Assembly: GCF_001815905.1 (NCBI RefSeq)
Contig: NZ_KV823244.1
Span: 78,038 to 142,037, forward strand
Source: Brevibacterium sp. HMSC07C04
Lineage (GTDB): Bacteria; Actinomycetota; Actinomycetes; Actinomycetales; Brevibacteriaceae
Length of the DNA stretch: 64,000 bases
Direction: 5' to 3'
In this document: piece after piece, positions 57,215-64,000 of the stretch
Numbering within the stretch: the stretch's first letter is position 1
How the letters are laid out: each line of letters starts with the position of its first letter
Position numbers and translations under genes: made by a program
The notes under the pieces: model-generated
Databases searched by the model: none
The model's input: the letters and a program-made list of their open reading frames with translations, nothing else
Told to the model about the DNA's origin: nothing

Positions 57215-57843
57215 CCGAACGGCCGCTGCCACGACCGACCCCGCCTGTCGATCCCGTCCCGGCGGCCGGAGCGCGCATTGTCATGGTCGGCCCTCCCGCG
57301 GCCGGAAAGTCAACAATCGGGCGGCTGATCGCCGAGCGGCTCGGCGTGCCCTTTGTGGACACCGATCATCGGATTGCCGATCTCTACGGCCCGATCCCGC
57401 AGATCTTCGCAGAACGCGGCGAAGACCGATTCCGGGAATACGAACGTGCTGTTGTGCGCCGCGAGCTGCGGCGTCTGCTCGAGCGGCCGGGAGTCGTCTC
57501 ACTTGGCGGCGGAGCTGTGCTCAACCCGGGTACGAGGGCTCAGCTGAAACACCCCGCGATCAAGACGATCGCTATTGAGATCGACAGCACCACCGCCGTG
57601 CAGCGCCTGGGCGGTTCCAAAAGGCCCCTGCTGGATGACAGTGATGATCCCGCAGCGCGCTGGCAGCGAGTCTTCGACGAACGGCGAAGCCTTTACGAAG
57701 AAGCCGCAACGGCAGTCATTCAGGCCGATGATGGCCCGCCGTCTACGGCGGTCAACCGCATCGTCGGGATCATCACCGGTCTCCAGCGGGCCGAAGAATA
57801 CGAAAAATTCCGTGAAAGCAGCCAGGAACAGGAGTTTCAGTGA
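57211..57843 (+). CDS. aroK: Shikimate kinase
   Basis: The 210-residue kinase has Walker [21 protein letters not shown], the [11 protein letters not shown] shikimate-binding aspartates, [14 protein letters not shown] and LGGGAVLNP. It phosphorylates shikimate with ATP. An N-terminal proline-rich extension of about 20 residues precedes the core. ATG 57211 overlaps aroC by 4 nt. Confidence 0.95.
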   Translation: MTERPLPRPTPPVDPVPAAGARIVMVGPPAAGKSTIGRLIAERLGVPFVDTDHRIADLYGPIPQIFAERGEDRFREYERAVVRRELRRLLERPGVVSLGGGAVLNPGTRAQLKHPAIKTIAIEIDSTTAVQRLGGSKRPLLDDSDDPAARWQRVFDERRSLYEEAATAVIQADDGPPSTAVNRIVGIITGLQRAEEYEKFRESSQEQEFQ

Positions 57844-58943
57844 CAGAAGCAGTCGTGCCGGTCAGCGCCGGGGGGGACTACGACGTTGTGATCGGGCACA
57901 AGCTCATGCACCGACTGCCGGAGCTCATCGGCGGTCGTGCGCAGAAAGTGCTCGTGATCTATCCGCGAGCTCTGCGGACGACGGGGGATCTGGTCCGCGA
58001 TGACCTGCAGGCGGCAGGCTACGAGGCCCTTGCCGCAGAAATCCCCGATGCCGAAGAAGCCAAGCACGGCCGGGTGGCCGAATTCTGCTGGAAGATCCTC
58101 GGCCAGTCTGACTTCACCCGCACTGATGTCATCGTCAATGTGGGAGGGGGAGCGGTGACCGATTTGGGGGGCTTCGTGGCCGCCACGTGGCTGCGCGGAA
58201 TCCGCTATATCAACATCCCCACGACCGTGCTCGGCATGGTCGATGCCGCCGTCGGAGGCAAAACCGGCATCAACACCGAGGAGGGCAAGAACCTGGTCGG
58301 CGCTTTTCACGCGCCGGCAGGCGTCCTGTGTGATCTTGAAACACTCGCCACACTGCCGCCGAATGAGCTCTTCACCGGCTTGGCCGAAAGTGTGAAGTGC
58401 GGTTTCATTGCCGACCCCGAAATCCTTGACCTCATCGAAAATACACCCAAGGATTCACTCACAGATCCCGCATCGCCGGAGCTGTTTGAGATCATTCGCC
58501 GTTCCATCGCGGTGAAGGCAGACATTGTCAGCGAGGATTTTCAGGAATCTGGCAAGCGTGAGTTCCTCAACTTCGGGCACACCCTCGGTCACGCCATCGA
58601 ACGCCTGGAACGCTACCAGTGGCGCCACGGGGCCGCTGTGGCCGTCGGCATGATGTTCGCCGCAGAACTGTCGGTTCTCACCAAGAACCTGTCGGAAGAA
58701 AACGTCACCCGGCTGCGCACCGTTCTTGAGCACCTGGGTCTGCCGACCGGCTACCGCGGCGACAAGTGGCCGCAGCTGCTGGACACAATGCGCAGGGACA
58801 AGAAGGCTCGCGGCTCTCTCCTGCGATTCATCGTCCTGGAGGACATCGGGCGTCCAGCTGTTCTTGAAGCAGCGGACACATCGCTGCCGTTCAGCGCCTA
58901 CACCGCAATCGGAACGGATTCGCCCGTCACGCGGCTGAGCTGA
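57840..58943 (+). CDS. aroB: 3-dehydroquinate synthase
   Basis: The 367-residue NAD-dependent enzyme has NVGGGAVTDLGGFVAATWLR, IPTTVLGMVDAAVGGKTGIN and KREFLNFGHTLGHAIERLER with the metal-binding residues (E in GLAESVKCGFI, H in NFGHTLGHA). It forms the first ring of the shikimate pathway. GTG 57840 overlaps aroK by 4 nt. efp follows after 52 bp. Confidence 0.97.
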   Translation: MTEAVVPVSAGGDYDVVIGHKLMHRLPELIGGRAQKVLVIYPRALRTTGDLVRDDLQAAGYEALAAEIPDAEEAKHGRVAEFCWKILGQSDFTRTDVIVNVGGGAVTDLGGFVAATWLRGIRYINIPTTVLGMVDAAVGGKTGINTEEGKNLVGAFHAPAGVLCDLETLATLPPNELFTGLAESVKCGFIADPEILDLIENTPKDSLTDPASPELFEIIRRSIAVKADIVSEDFQESGKREFLNFGHTLGHAIERLERYQWRHGAAVAVGMMFAAELSVLTKNLSEENVTRLRTVLEHLGLPTGYRGDKWPQLLDTMRRDKKARGSLLRFIVLEDIGRPAVLEAADTSLPFSAYTAIGTDSPVTRLS

Positions 58944-58995
58944 GCACTGATACAATCGACGGGGTTTTCGGCCATTCATCGGATGAAGGAGAAAC

Positions 58996-59559
58996 GTGGC
59001 AACGACGAATGATCTGAAGAACGGCATGGTGCTGGTTCTCGACAACGAACTGTGGCAGGTGCTTGAGTTTCTGCACGTCAAGCCCGGCAAGGGCCCGGCC
59101 TTCGTCCGCTCTAAGATCAAAAACGTTCTGTCTGGAAAGATCGTCGACCGCACGTTCAACGCGGGCACCAAGGTTGAGACCGCCACGGTCGATCGCCGGG
59201 ACATGCAGTACCTGTACAACGACGGCACCGACTACGTCTTCATGGACGAAAAGGACTACGACCAGGTCTCCATCGGTCCTGAACTCGTTGGCGACGCCGC
59301 GAACTTCATGCTGGAAAACCAGTCGCTGCAGATCGCTTTCCACGACGGCAGCCCGCTGTACGTGGAACTTCCGCCGATCGTCGAACTCACGATTACACAC
59401 ACCGAACCCGGTCTGCAGGGCGACCGCTCCTCTGGCGGCACCAAACCCGCAACCCTGGAAACCGGATACGAAATCCAGGTTCCGCTTTTCCTCGAAGAGG
59501 GCACCGCTGTGCGCGTCGACACCCGCTCCGGTGAGTACCTCGGGCGCGTTCGCGATTGA
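58996..59559 (+). CDS. efp: Elongation factor P
   Basis: The 187-residue factor has the KOW-like N-terminal domain with [18 protein letters not shown], where the lysine of PGKG occupies the tip that is modified in some bacteria, and the OB domain ending [13 protein letters not shown]. It rescues ribosomes at polyproline. GTG 58996 follows AAGGAGA. TACAAT at 58951-58956 may be the -10. nusB overlaps its stop. Confidence 0.96.
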   Translation: MATTNDLKNGMVLVLDNELWQVLEFLHVKPGKGPAFVRSKIKNVLSGKIVDRTFNAGTKVETATVDRRDMQYLYNDGTDYVFMDEKDYDQVSIGPELVGDAANFMLENQSLQIAFHDGSPLYVELPPIVELTITHTEPGLQGDRSSGGTKPATLETGYEIQVPLFLEEGTAVRVDTRSGEYLGRVRD

Positions 59560-60035
59560 GCGCCCGCAGTCGCGCCCGCCGCAGGGCGCTTGAACTTCTC
59601 TTTGAAGCCGGAGAGCGCAAGCTGGATGAAAACGAGCTCATCCAGCTGCGCTCCGGTGACCCCGAATACCCCATGAAGGAATACGCCGTCGAGATCGTGC
59701 GCGGTGTTGTCGAACACCGCACCGCCATCGACGCCACTCTGCGGGAGTATTCGGAATGGAACGTCGACCAGCTGCCGAAGGTCGATATCGCTCTGCTGCG
59801 CATGGGCCTGTGGGAAGTTCTCTACAATGACGAACTCGACGATCCCGTTGCGATTGACGAAACCGTCAGCCTCGCTGCCGCCTACTCGACCGATGATTCA
59901 CCGGCCTTCATCAACGCGCTGCTTGACCGTGTGAGCAAAGAGGGCAAGAAGGACCGCAGCACTCCAGACCAGGCTGTGCAGCAGCCGCAGCCGGAATCAG
60001 CACAGTCCGACGAAGGCTCAGCCGAACAGGACTGA
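59556..60035 (+). CDS. nusB: Transcription antitermination factor NusB
   Basis: The 159-residue protein starts [20 protein letters not shown], the NusB arginine-rich start, and contains [20 protein letters not shown] and [20 protein letters not shown]. The acidic Gln/Ser-rich tail is variable. It acts with NusE on rRNA antitermination. TTG 59556 overlaps the efp TGA by 4 nt. Confidence 0.95.
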   Translation: MSARSRARRRALELLFEAGERKLDENELIQLRSGDPEYPMKEYAVEIVRGVVEHRTAIDATLREYSEWNVDQLPKVDIALLRMGLWEVLYNDELDDPVAIDETVSLAAAYSTDDSPAFINALLDRVSKEGKKDRSTPDQAVQQPQPESAQSDEGSAEQD

Positions 60036-60065
60036 ACCGGTTCGGCTATGCTGATGAAAATCGCT

Positions 60066-60100
60066 CCTTTAATGACCGTCCAGTGAGGCGGGGAAGGGGG
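60066..60100 (+). promoter_or_regulatory. PyrR-binding leader element overlapping the pyrR ribosome-binding site
   Basis: CCTTTAATGACCGTCCAG then TGAGGCGGGGAAGGGGG resembles the actinobacterial PyrR-binding loop, in which TCCAGNGAGGC is the conserved core. The last G-rich part is also the ribosome-binding site of pyrR (ATG 60105). PyrR bound with UMP would hide it, favouring translational repression over attenuation. A -10-like TATGCT lies at 60047-60052, and an inverted repeat AGCCGAAC/GTTCGGCT (60020-60047) precedes it. Confidence 0.7.
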
Positions 60101-60104
60101 ACTG

Positions 60105-60665
60105 ATGCGCACAGCCGAAGTTTTCGACGCGAGTGAGATCTCGCGTGCGCTGACACGCATTGCCCACGAAATTCTCGAATCCAACAAGGGTGCCGATGGC
60201 CTCCTGCTCCTTGGCGTTCCAACCCGCGGTGTGCCTTTGGCGCAGCGACTGGCCCAGCGGATCGCCGCGATCGAACCCGGTGTGAGTTCAGACAGGATCG
60301 TCGGAAGCATTGACGCGACGATGCACCGGGACGACCTCAACACCGGCAGGCTCCGCCCAGCGCTGCCCACTCAGCTGCCCGAAAGCGGAATCGACGGACG
60401 TACCGTCGTCCTGGTCGATGATGTTCTCTACTCGGGGCGCACCGTGCGCGCAGCACTCGATGCGCTGCACGACTACGGACGCCCGCAGGCGGTCCGCTTG
60501 GCTGTTCTCGTTGATCGCGGGCACCGTCAGCTGCCCATCCGCGCTGATTTTGTCGGCAAGAACCTGCCGACCTCTGCCGAAGAGCGCGTCGCGGTGTCGC
60601 TGTCAGAAACCGACGACGCCTGCGACCGGGTCATCATCACCTCCCCAGAACGAGGTGAGGGGTGA
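60105..60665 (+). CDS. pyrR: Pyrimidine operon regulator PyrR / uracil phosphoribosyltransferase-like
   Basis: The 186-residue protein has the PRPP-binding loop [20 protein letters not shown] and [12 protein letters not shown], with the conserved [20 protein letters not shown] region. PyrR binds pyr mRNA when UMP is high and represses the operon. ATG 60105. The leader element directly upstream is its likely RNA target. pyrB overlaps by one base. Confidence 0.96.
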   Translation: MRTAEVFDASEISRALTRIAHEILESNKGADGLLLLGVPTRGVPLAQRLAQRIAAIEPGVSSDRIVGSIDATMHRDDLNTGRLRPALPTQLPESGIDGRTVVLVDDVLYSGRTVRAALDALHDYGRPQAVRLAVLVDRGHRQLPIRADFVGKNLPTSAEERVAVSLSETDDACDRVIITSPERGEG

Positions 60666-61645
60666 TGCGCCACCTTCTTGGCACCTCGGGCCTGGGCAAG
60701 GCCAATGCGGTCGACCTGCTCGACATTGCCGAAGCCATGACCGTTTCCGGTGGGCAGGCGGTCAAGAAGCTGCCCGCCCTGCGGGGGCGCACAGTTGTCA
60801 ATCTGTTCTTTGAAGACTCCACCCGAACGCGCATTTCCTTTGAGGCCGCCGCCAAGCGCCTGAGTGCGGACGTCATCAACTTCTCCGCCAAAGGCTCTTC
60901 GGTTTCCAAGGGCGAAAGCCTCCAAGACACCGTCCAGACGCTCGGCGCCATGGGCATTGATGCGATCGTCATCCGCCACCCCGGGTCCGGAACACCGCAC
61001 TTCCTGGCCGGCAGCGAATGGACGGACGCGCATATTCTCAACGCCGGCGACGGTATGCACGAACACCCCACACAAGCACTGCTGGACGCCTTCACCCTGC
61101 GCCGCATACTGTCTGACGAACCTGTTTCCGGGCCCTCTGAGACCAGCTTCGGCAAGGACCTGGCCGGTATGCGAGTGGCAATCGTGGGCGATGTTCTGCA
61201 CTCCCGCGTAGCCCGCTCAAATGTGCATCTGCTGGAGACCCTGGGGGCTTCTGTCGTTCTCATCGCTCCGCCCACCCTGCTGCCGTGGGGAGTGGAAAGC
61301 TGGCCGTGTGAAATCCGCTATGACTTCGATACCGCCCTTGAAGAGTTCGACTTCGACGCCGTCATGATGCTGAGAGTCCAGCGCGAGCGCATGCATCAGG
61401 CGTTCTTCCCCGGCCCGCGCGAATACACGCGGCTGTGGGGCCTCACCGAGGAGCGCTACCGCAGACTGCCTGAAGCTGCCGCAATACTGCACCCCGGACC
61501 TATGAACCGCGGTTTTGAAATCTGTGCGGCCGCAGCCGATTCGCCCCGCGCCGCTGTCCTCGGACAGGTGGAGAACGGCGTCTACGTGCGCATGGCTGCG
61601 CTCTATCGTCTTTTGACCGGTCGCACTTCGGAGGACATGCAATGA
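60665..61645 (+). CDS. pyrB: Aspartate carbamoyltransferase catalytic subunit
   Basis: The 326-residue enzyme joins carbamoyl phosphate and aspartate. [17 protein letters not shown] is the carbamoyl-phosphate motif, with [15 protein letters not shown] and [11 protein letters not shown] further on. ATG 60665 ([10 protein letters not shown]) fits the family; GTG 60662 one codon earlier is possible. No pyrI regulatory subunit is present, as expected for a Gram-positive. Confidence 0.96.
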   Translation: MRHLLGTSGLGKANAVDLLDIAEAMTVSGGQAVKKLPALRGRTVVNLFFEDSTRTRISFEAAAKRLSADVINFSAKGSSVSKGESLQDTVQTLGAMGIDAIVIRHPGSGTPHFLAGSEWTDAHILNAGDGMHEHPTQALLDAFTLRRILSDEPVSGPSETSFGKDLAGMRVAIVGDVLHSRVARSNVHLLETLGASVVLIAPPTLLPWGVESWPCEIRYDFDTALEEFDFDAVMMLRVQRERMHQAFFPGPREYTRLWGLTEERYRRLPEAAAILHPGPMNRGFEICAAAADSPRAAVLGQVENGVYVRMAALYRLLTGRTSEDMQ

Positions 61646-62946
61646 CATCGCTGCTCATCACCAACGCTCAGCTGCCCGACGGCAGCACCGGCTCGATTGC
61701 GGTGCGCGACGGCCGGATCGTCGAATCTGTCGAGGCTGGCGACACCACGATCGACGCGACGGGGCTGGTGGCCCTGCCGGGCCTGGTCGACATGCACGTC
61801 CACCTGCGCGAACCCGGAAAAGAAGACGCCGAGACAGTTGCCACTGGTTCGGCCTCGGCCGCTCGGGGCGGCTTCACCGCAGTCAACGCCATGGCGAACA
61901 CACAGCCGGTTGCTGACACCGCCGGTGTTGTCGAGCAGGTGTGGCACCTGGGCCGCGAGGTGGGGCTGACGGAAGTCGCGCCGATCGGAGCGGTCACGGT
62001 CGGACAGGAGGGCACCCAGCTGGCAGAGCTCGGTGCGATGGCGGCCAGCGCCGCGCAGGTGCGCGTCTTCTCCGATGACGGTCTGTGTGTCCACGACCCG
62101 CTTCTCATGCGTCGCGCCCTCGAGTACGTCAAAACCTTCGACGGCATCATCGCCCAGCACGCGCAGGACCCTCGCCTGACCGAGGGCGCCCAGATGAACG
62201 AGGGCACGATCTCAGCAAAGCTCGGCCTGCCGGGCTGGCCCGCCGTTGCCGAAGAGTCGATCATCGCCCGTGACATTCTTCTGGCCGAACACGTGGATTC
62301 GCGCCTGCACGTGTGCCACCTGTCGACTGCAGGTTCCGTGGACCTCGTGCGCTGGGCGAAATCCCGCGGTGTCCGAGTCACGGCCGAGGTCACACCGCAC
62401 CACCTGATGCTCACCGACGAACTCGTCGAAACCTTCGACCCTGTATACAAGGTCAATCCGCCGCTTCGCACTCGCCGCGATGTCGAAGCCGTCCGCGAAG
62501 GGCTGGCCGACGGCACGATCGACATCGTCGCCACCGACCACGCACCCCACCCGGCCGAACACAAGTGCTGCGAATGGTCGGCTGCGGCCATGGGCATGGT
62601 CGGCATGGAATCGGCTCTGCCGATCGTGGTCGAGGCCATGCGCGACTACGACTTCGGCTGGGCCGATATCGCCCGCGTCATGAGTTCGAATCCGGCGGCT
62701 ATCGCCGGGCACACAGAACACGGTTCCCTCGAGGTCGGAACGGGTGCGAACATCATTCTGGTCGACCCGAGCTCACCCGGTGTGATCGAACCCGACACCC
62801 ATGCAACCAAGGGCCGCAACAACCCCTTCCGCGGTCTGGAGATCAACACGCGCGTCGTCCACACCGTCCTGTACGGCACACACATCGTCGAAGACGGTTC
62901 GATCGTGCGCAAACACGAACTTCGGGAGGGCTCGTGGATCGCCTGA
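61642..62946 (+). CDS. pyrC: Dihydroorotase
   Basis: The 434-residue amidohydrolase has [18 protein letters not shown] (metal ligands HxH), [15 protein letters not shown] and [19 protein letters not shown] with the catalytic Asp. It closes carbamoyl aspartate to dihydroorotate. This is the class I (PyrC/AllB-like) Gram-positive type. ATG 61642 overlaps pyrB by 4 nt. Confidence 0.96.
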   Translation: MTSLLITNAQLPDGSTGSIAVRDGRIVESVEAGDTTIDATGLVALPGLVDMHVHLREPGKEDAETVATGSASAARGGFTAVNAMANTQPVADTAGVVEQVWHLGREVGLTEVAPIGAVTVGQEGTQLAELGAMAASAAQVRVFSDDGLCVHDPLLMRRALEYVKTFDGIIAQHAQDPRLTEGAQMNEGTISAKLGLPGWPAVAEESIIARDILLAEHVDSRLHVCHLSTAGSVDLVRWAKSRGVRVTAEVTPHHLMLTDELVETFDPVYKVNPPLRTRRDVEAVREGLADGTIDIVATDHAPHPAEHKCCEWSAAAMGMVGMESALPIVVEAMRDYDFGWADIARVMSSNPAAIAGHTEHGSLEVGTGANIILVDPSSPGVIEPDTHATKGRNNPFRGLEINTRVVHTVLYGTHIVEDGSIVRKHELREGSWIA

Positions 62947-63416
62947 TCCCCGTCCTCGTCCTCGCTGCAGTCGCGGTGGCCGTCCTGCTGCTCATGCGCT
63001 GGGGGTGGAAGGCCAGACAGAATCGCCAGGCGGACATCCCGGCCCCGCAATCGGCCGAGCCCACCGACAGCGGCTATGATGGCTACTACATTGCCACCAC
63101 CTTCGCCGACCAGCACCTCGAGAGGATCAGCGTCCACGGCCTCGGCGTGCGCACGGGCGCTGGGCTCGACATCCAGGATGACGGTGTTGTCTTCAGCCTC
63201 GACGGCCGTACGCCCTTTCGGATTCCCGCCGAAGACATCGTGGATGTGTTCTTCGGCTCGGGCATGATCGGCAAGTTTGTAGAGAAAGACGGAATCGTCA
63301 TCATCCGCTGGAACCTCGGTGACCACGAAGTCGACACCGGCTTCCGCCCAAGGGAACACAGCGCTAAGAAGACCATCGCCGCAGAAATCGAGATACTCAG
63401 AGGTAGGAGACGATGA
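62934..63416 (+). CDS. Single-pass membrane protein with PH-like domain
   Basis: The 160-residue protein has an N-terminal helix (about 4-23, [20 protein letters not shown]), a short linker and a beta-rich domain (RISVHGLGVRTGAGLDIQDD, PFRIPAEDIVDVFFGSGMIG, HEVDTGFRPREHSAK) with a PH-like look. It is usually found between pyrC and carA in actinobacteria; its function is unknown. GTG 62934 follows GGGAGGG and lies 13 nt inside pyrC; the stop overlaps carA. Confidence 0.75.
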   Translation: MDRLIPVLVLAAVAVAVLLLMRWGWKARQNRQADIPAPQSAEPTDSGYDGYYIATTFADQHLERISVHGLGVRTGAGLDIQDDGVVFSLDGRTPFRIPAEDIVDVFFGSGMIGKFVEKDGIVIIRWNLGDHEVDTGFRPREHSAKKTIAAEIEILRGRRR

Positions 63417-64000
63417 GCCTGCGCACACAGCCGGCCCGGCTTGTTCTGGAAGACGGCACGCACTACACGGGATACGCGTTCGGCGCCCTGGGGACAACGG
63501 TTGGCGAGGCGGTCTTCACCACCGCTATGACCGGCTACCAGGAGACCCTGACGGACCCCTCGTATCACCGGCAGATCGTGATTCACACGTTCCCCCACAT
63601 CGGCAATGTCGGGGTCAACAGCGAAGACAGCGAATCGGGCCGGTACTGGGCCGCCGGGGTCGTCGTCCGCGACCCTTCTCGGATCACGTCGAACTGGCGT
63701 GCCGAAGGCGACTACGAAGAGCATCTTAAATCGATTGGGCTCGTGGGAATCTGCGACGTCGACACTCGCGCACTCACACTGCACCTGCGCGACAAGGGCG
63801 CCATGCGTATGGGAGTCTTCTCCGGCGATGACGCTCAGAAGTCCCTGGATGAGCTGCTTGAGATCGTCCGCCGGGCCCCGCAGATGCAGGGCGCGGACCT
63901 CGCCTCGGAAGTCACCTGCCAGGAGCCGTACACCGTTCCCGCGGAAGGCGAGAAGCGCTTCTCGGTTGTCGCCTACGACCTCGGTGTGAAGAAGACAACG
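63413..64000 (+). CDS. carA: Carbamoyl-phosphate synthase small subunit (partial, cut by window end)
   Basis: The first 196 residues are visible: LVLEDGTHYTGYAFGALGTT, VFTTAMTGYQETLTDPSYH and ICDVDTRALTLHLRDKGAM are the N-terminal CarA domain, which couples glutamine amidotransfer to carbamoyl phosphate synthesis. The class I amidotransferase domain with the catalytic Cys lies beyond the window. ATG 63413 overlaps the preceding gene by 4 nt, continuing the pyr operon. Confidence 0.97.
   Translation, partial: MSLRTQPARLVLEDGTHYTGYAFGALGTTVGEAVFTTAMTGYQETLTDPSYHRQIVIHTFPHIGNVGVNSEDSESGRYWAAGVVVRDPSRITSNWRAEGDYEEHLKSIGLVGICDVDTRALTLHLRDKGAMRMGVFSGDDAQKSLDELLEIVRRAPQMQGADLASEVTCQEPYTVPAEGEKRFSVVAYDLGVKKTT

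Overview
The window is chromosomal DNA of a high-GC Gram-positive bacterium (Actinomycetota), most likely a Micrococcales-type organism. The grounds are the gene order (hrcA-dnaJ-rsmE-phoH-ybeY-era; thrS-HIT-pgsA; yebC-ruvCAB-yajC-secDF-rel; alaS-ruvX-mltG-aroE-aroC-aroK-aroB-efp-nusB-pyrR-pyrB-pyrC-carA), the many GTG/TTG starts, the CIRCE/HrcA circuit, a pgsA1-type CDP-alcohol phosphotransferase next to thrS, and a cysteine-free ribosomal protein S4. The species cannot be named from the sequence alone.

Positions 1 to about 17,600 are an accessory region. It opens with repeat and hairpin sequence that looks like the end of a mobile element, then fragments of a small unknown gene and of a 2-oxoglutarate oxygenase gene, then a decayed MobF-type relaxase/helicase (traA) of a conjugative element. 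Next is an apparently intact two-gene Hachiman anti-phage system (hamA nuclease, hamB helicase), preceded by a short leader ORF that carries a perfect hairpin and overlaps the hamA start. After it come a recombinase-like helix-turn-helix remnant, a complete second copy of the small unknown gene, four tandem 23-bp repeats, and the complete oxygenase gene. The defence locus therefore lies between two diverged direct copies of the same gene pair. Further right are a DUF2268-type metalloprotease gene, an IS481-family transposase, an EamA transporter/NAD(P)-binding protein pair opposite a LysR regulator, an unknown zinc-finger-like protein, a TetR/DoxX operon with two operators, a GNAT acetyltransferase and a DUF3097 protein.

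From about 17,600 to the end the DNA is conserved housekeeping sequence, mostly on the plus strand with many 1- to 4-nt overlaps. The blocks are: CIRCE-controlled hrcA-dnaJ with rsmE, phoH (apparent CTG start), ybeY, a CNNM/CorC protein and era; zapE; a tRNA cluster (Gly, Cys, two Val); a pair of related DUF4190-like membrane proteins; thrS-HIT-pgsA-NUDIX; yebC-ruvC-ruvA-ruvB; yajC-secD-secF; rel; a convergent pair (AbiEi-like protein, DUF349 protein); an MBL hydrolase; hisS, aspS, rarA; rpsD; alaS-ruvX-mltG-aroE-prepilin peptidase; aroC-aroK-aroB-efp-nusB; and pyrR-pyrB-pyrC-(PH-like membrane protein)-carA, the last cut by the window edge. The pyr leader carries a PyrR-binding motif that runs into the ribosome-binding site.

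The most interesting material is the Hachiman locus with its coupled leader ORF, the 23-bp repeat array, the rearranged duplicated flanks, several genes that look leaderless (lysR, zapE, the MBL gene, aroC), and the two tRNA-Val genes that differ essentially only around the anticodon.
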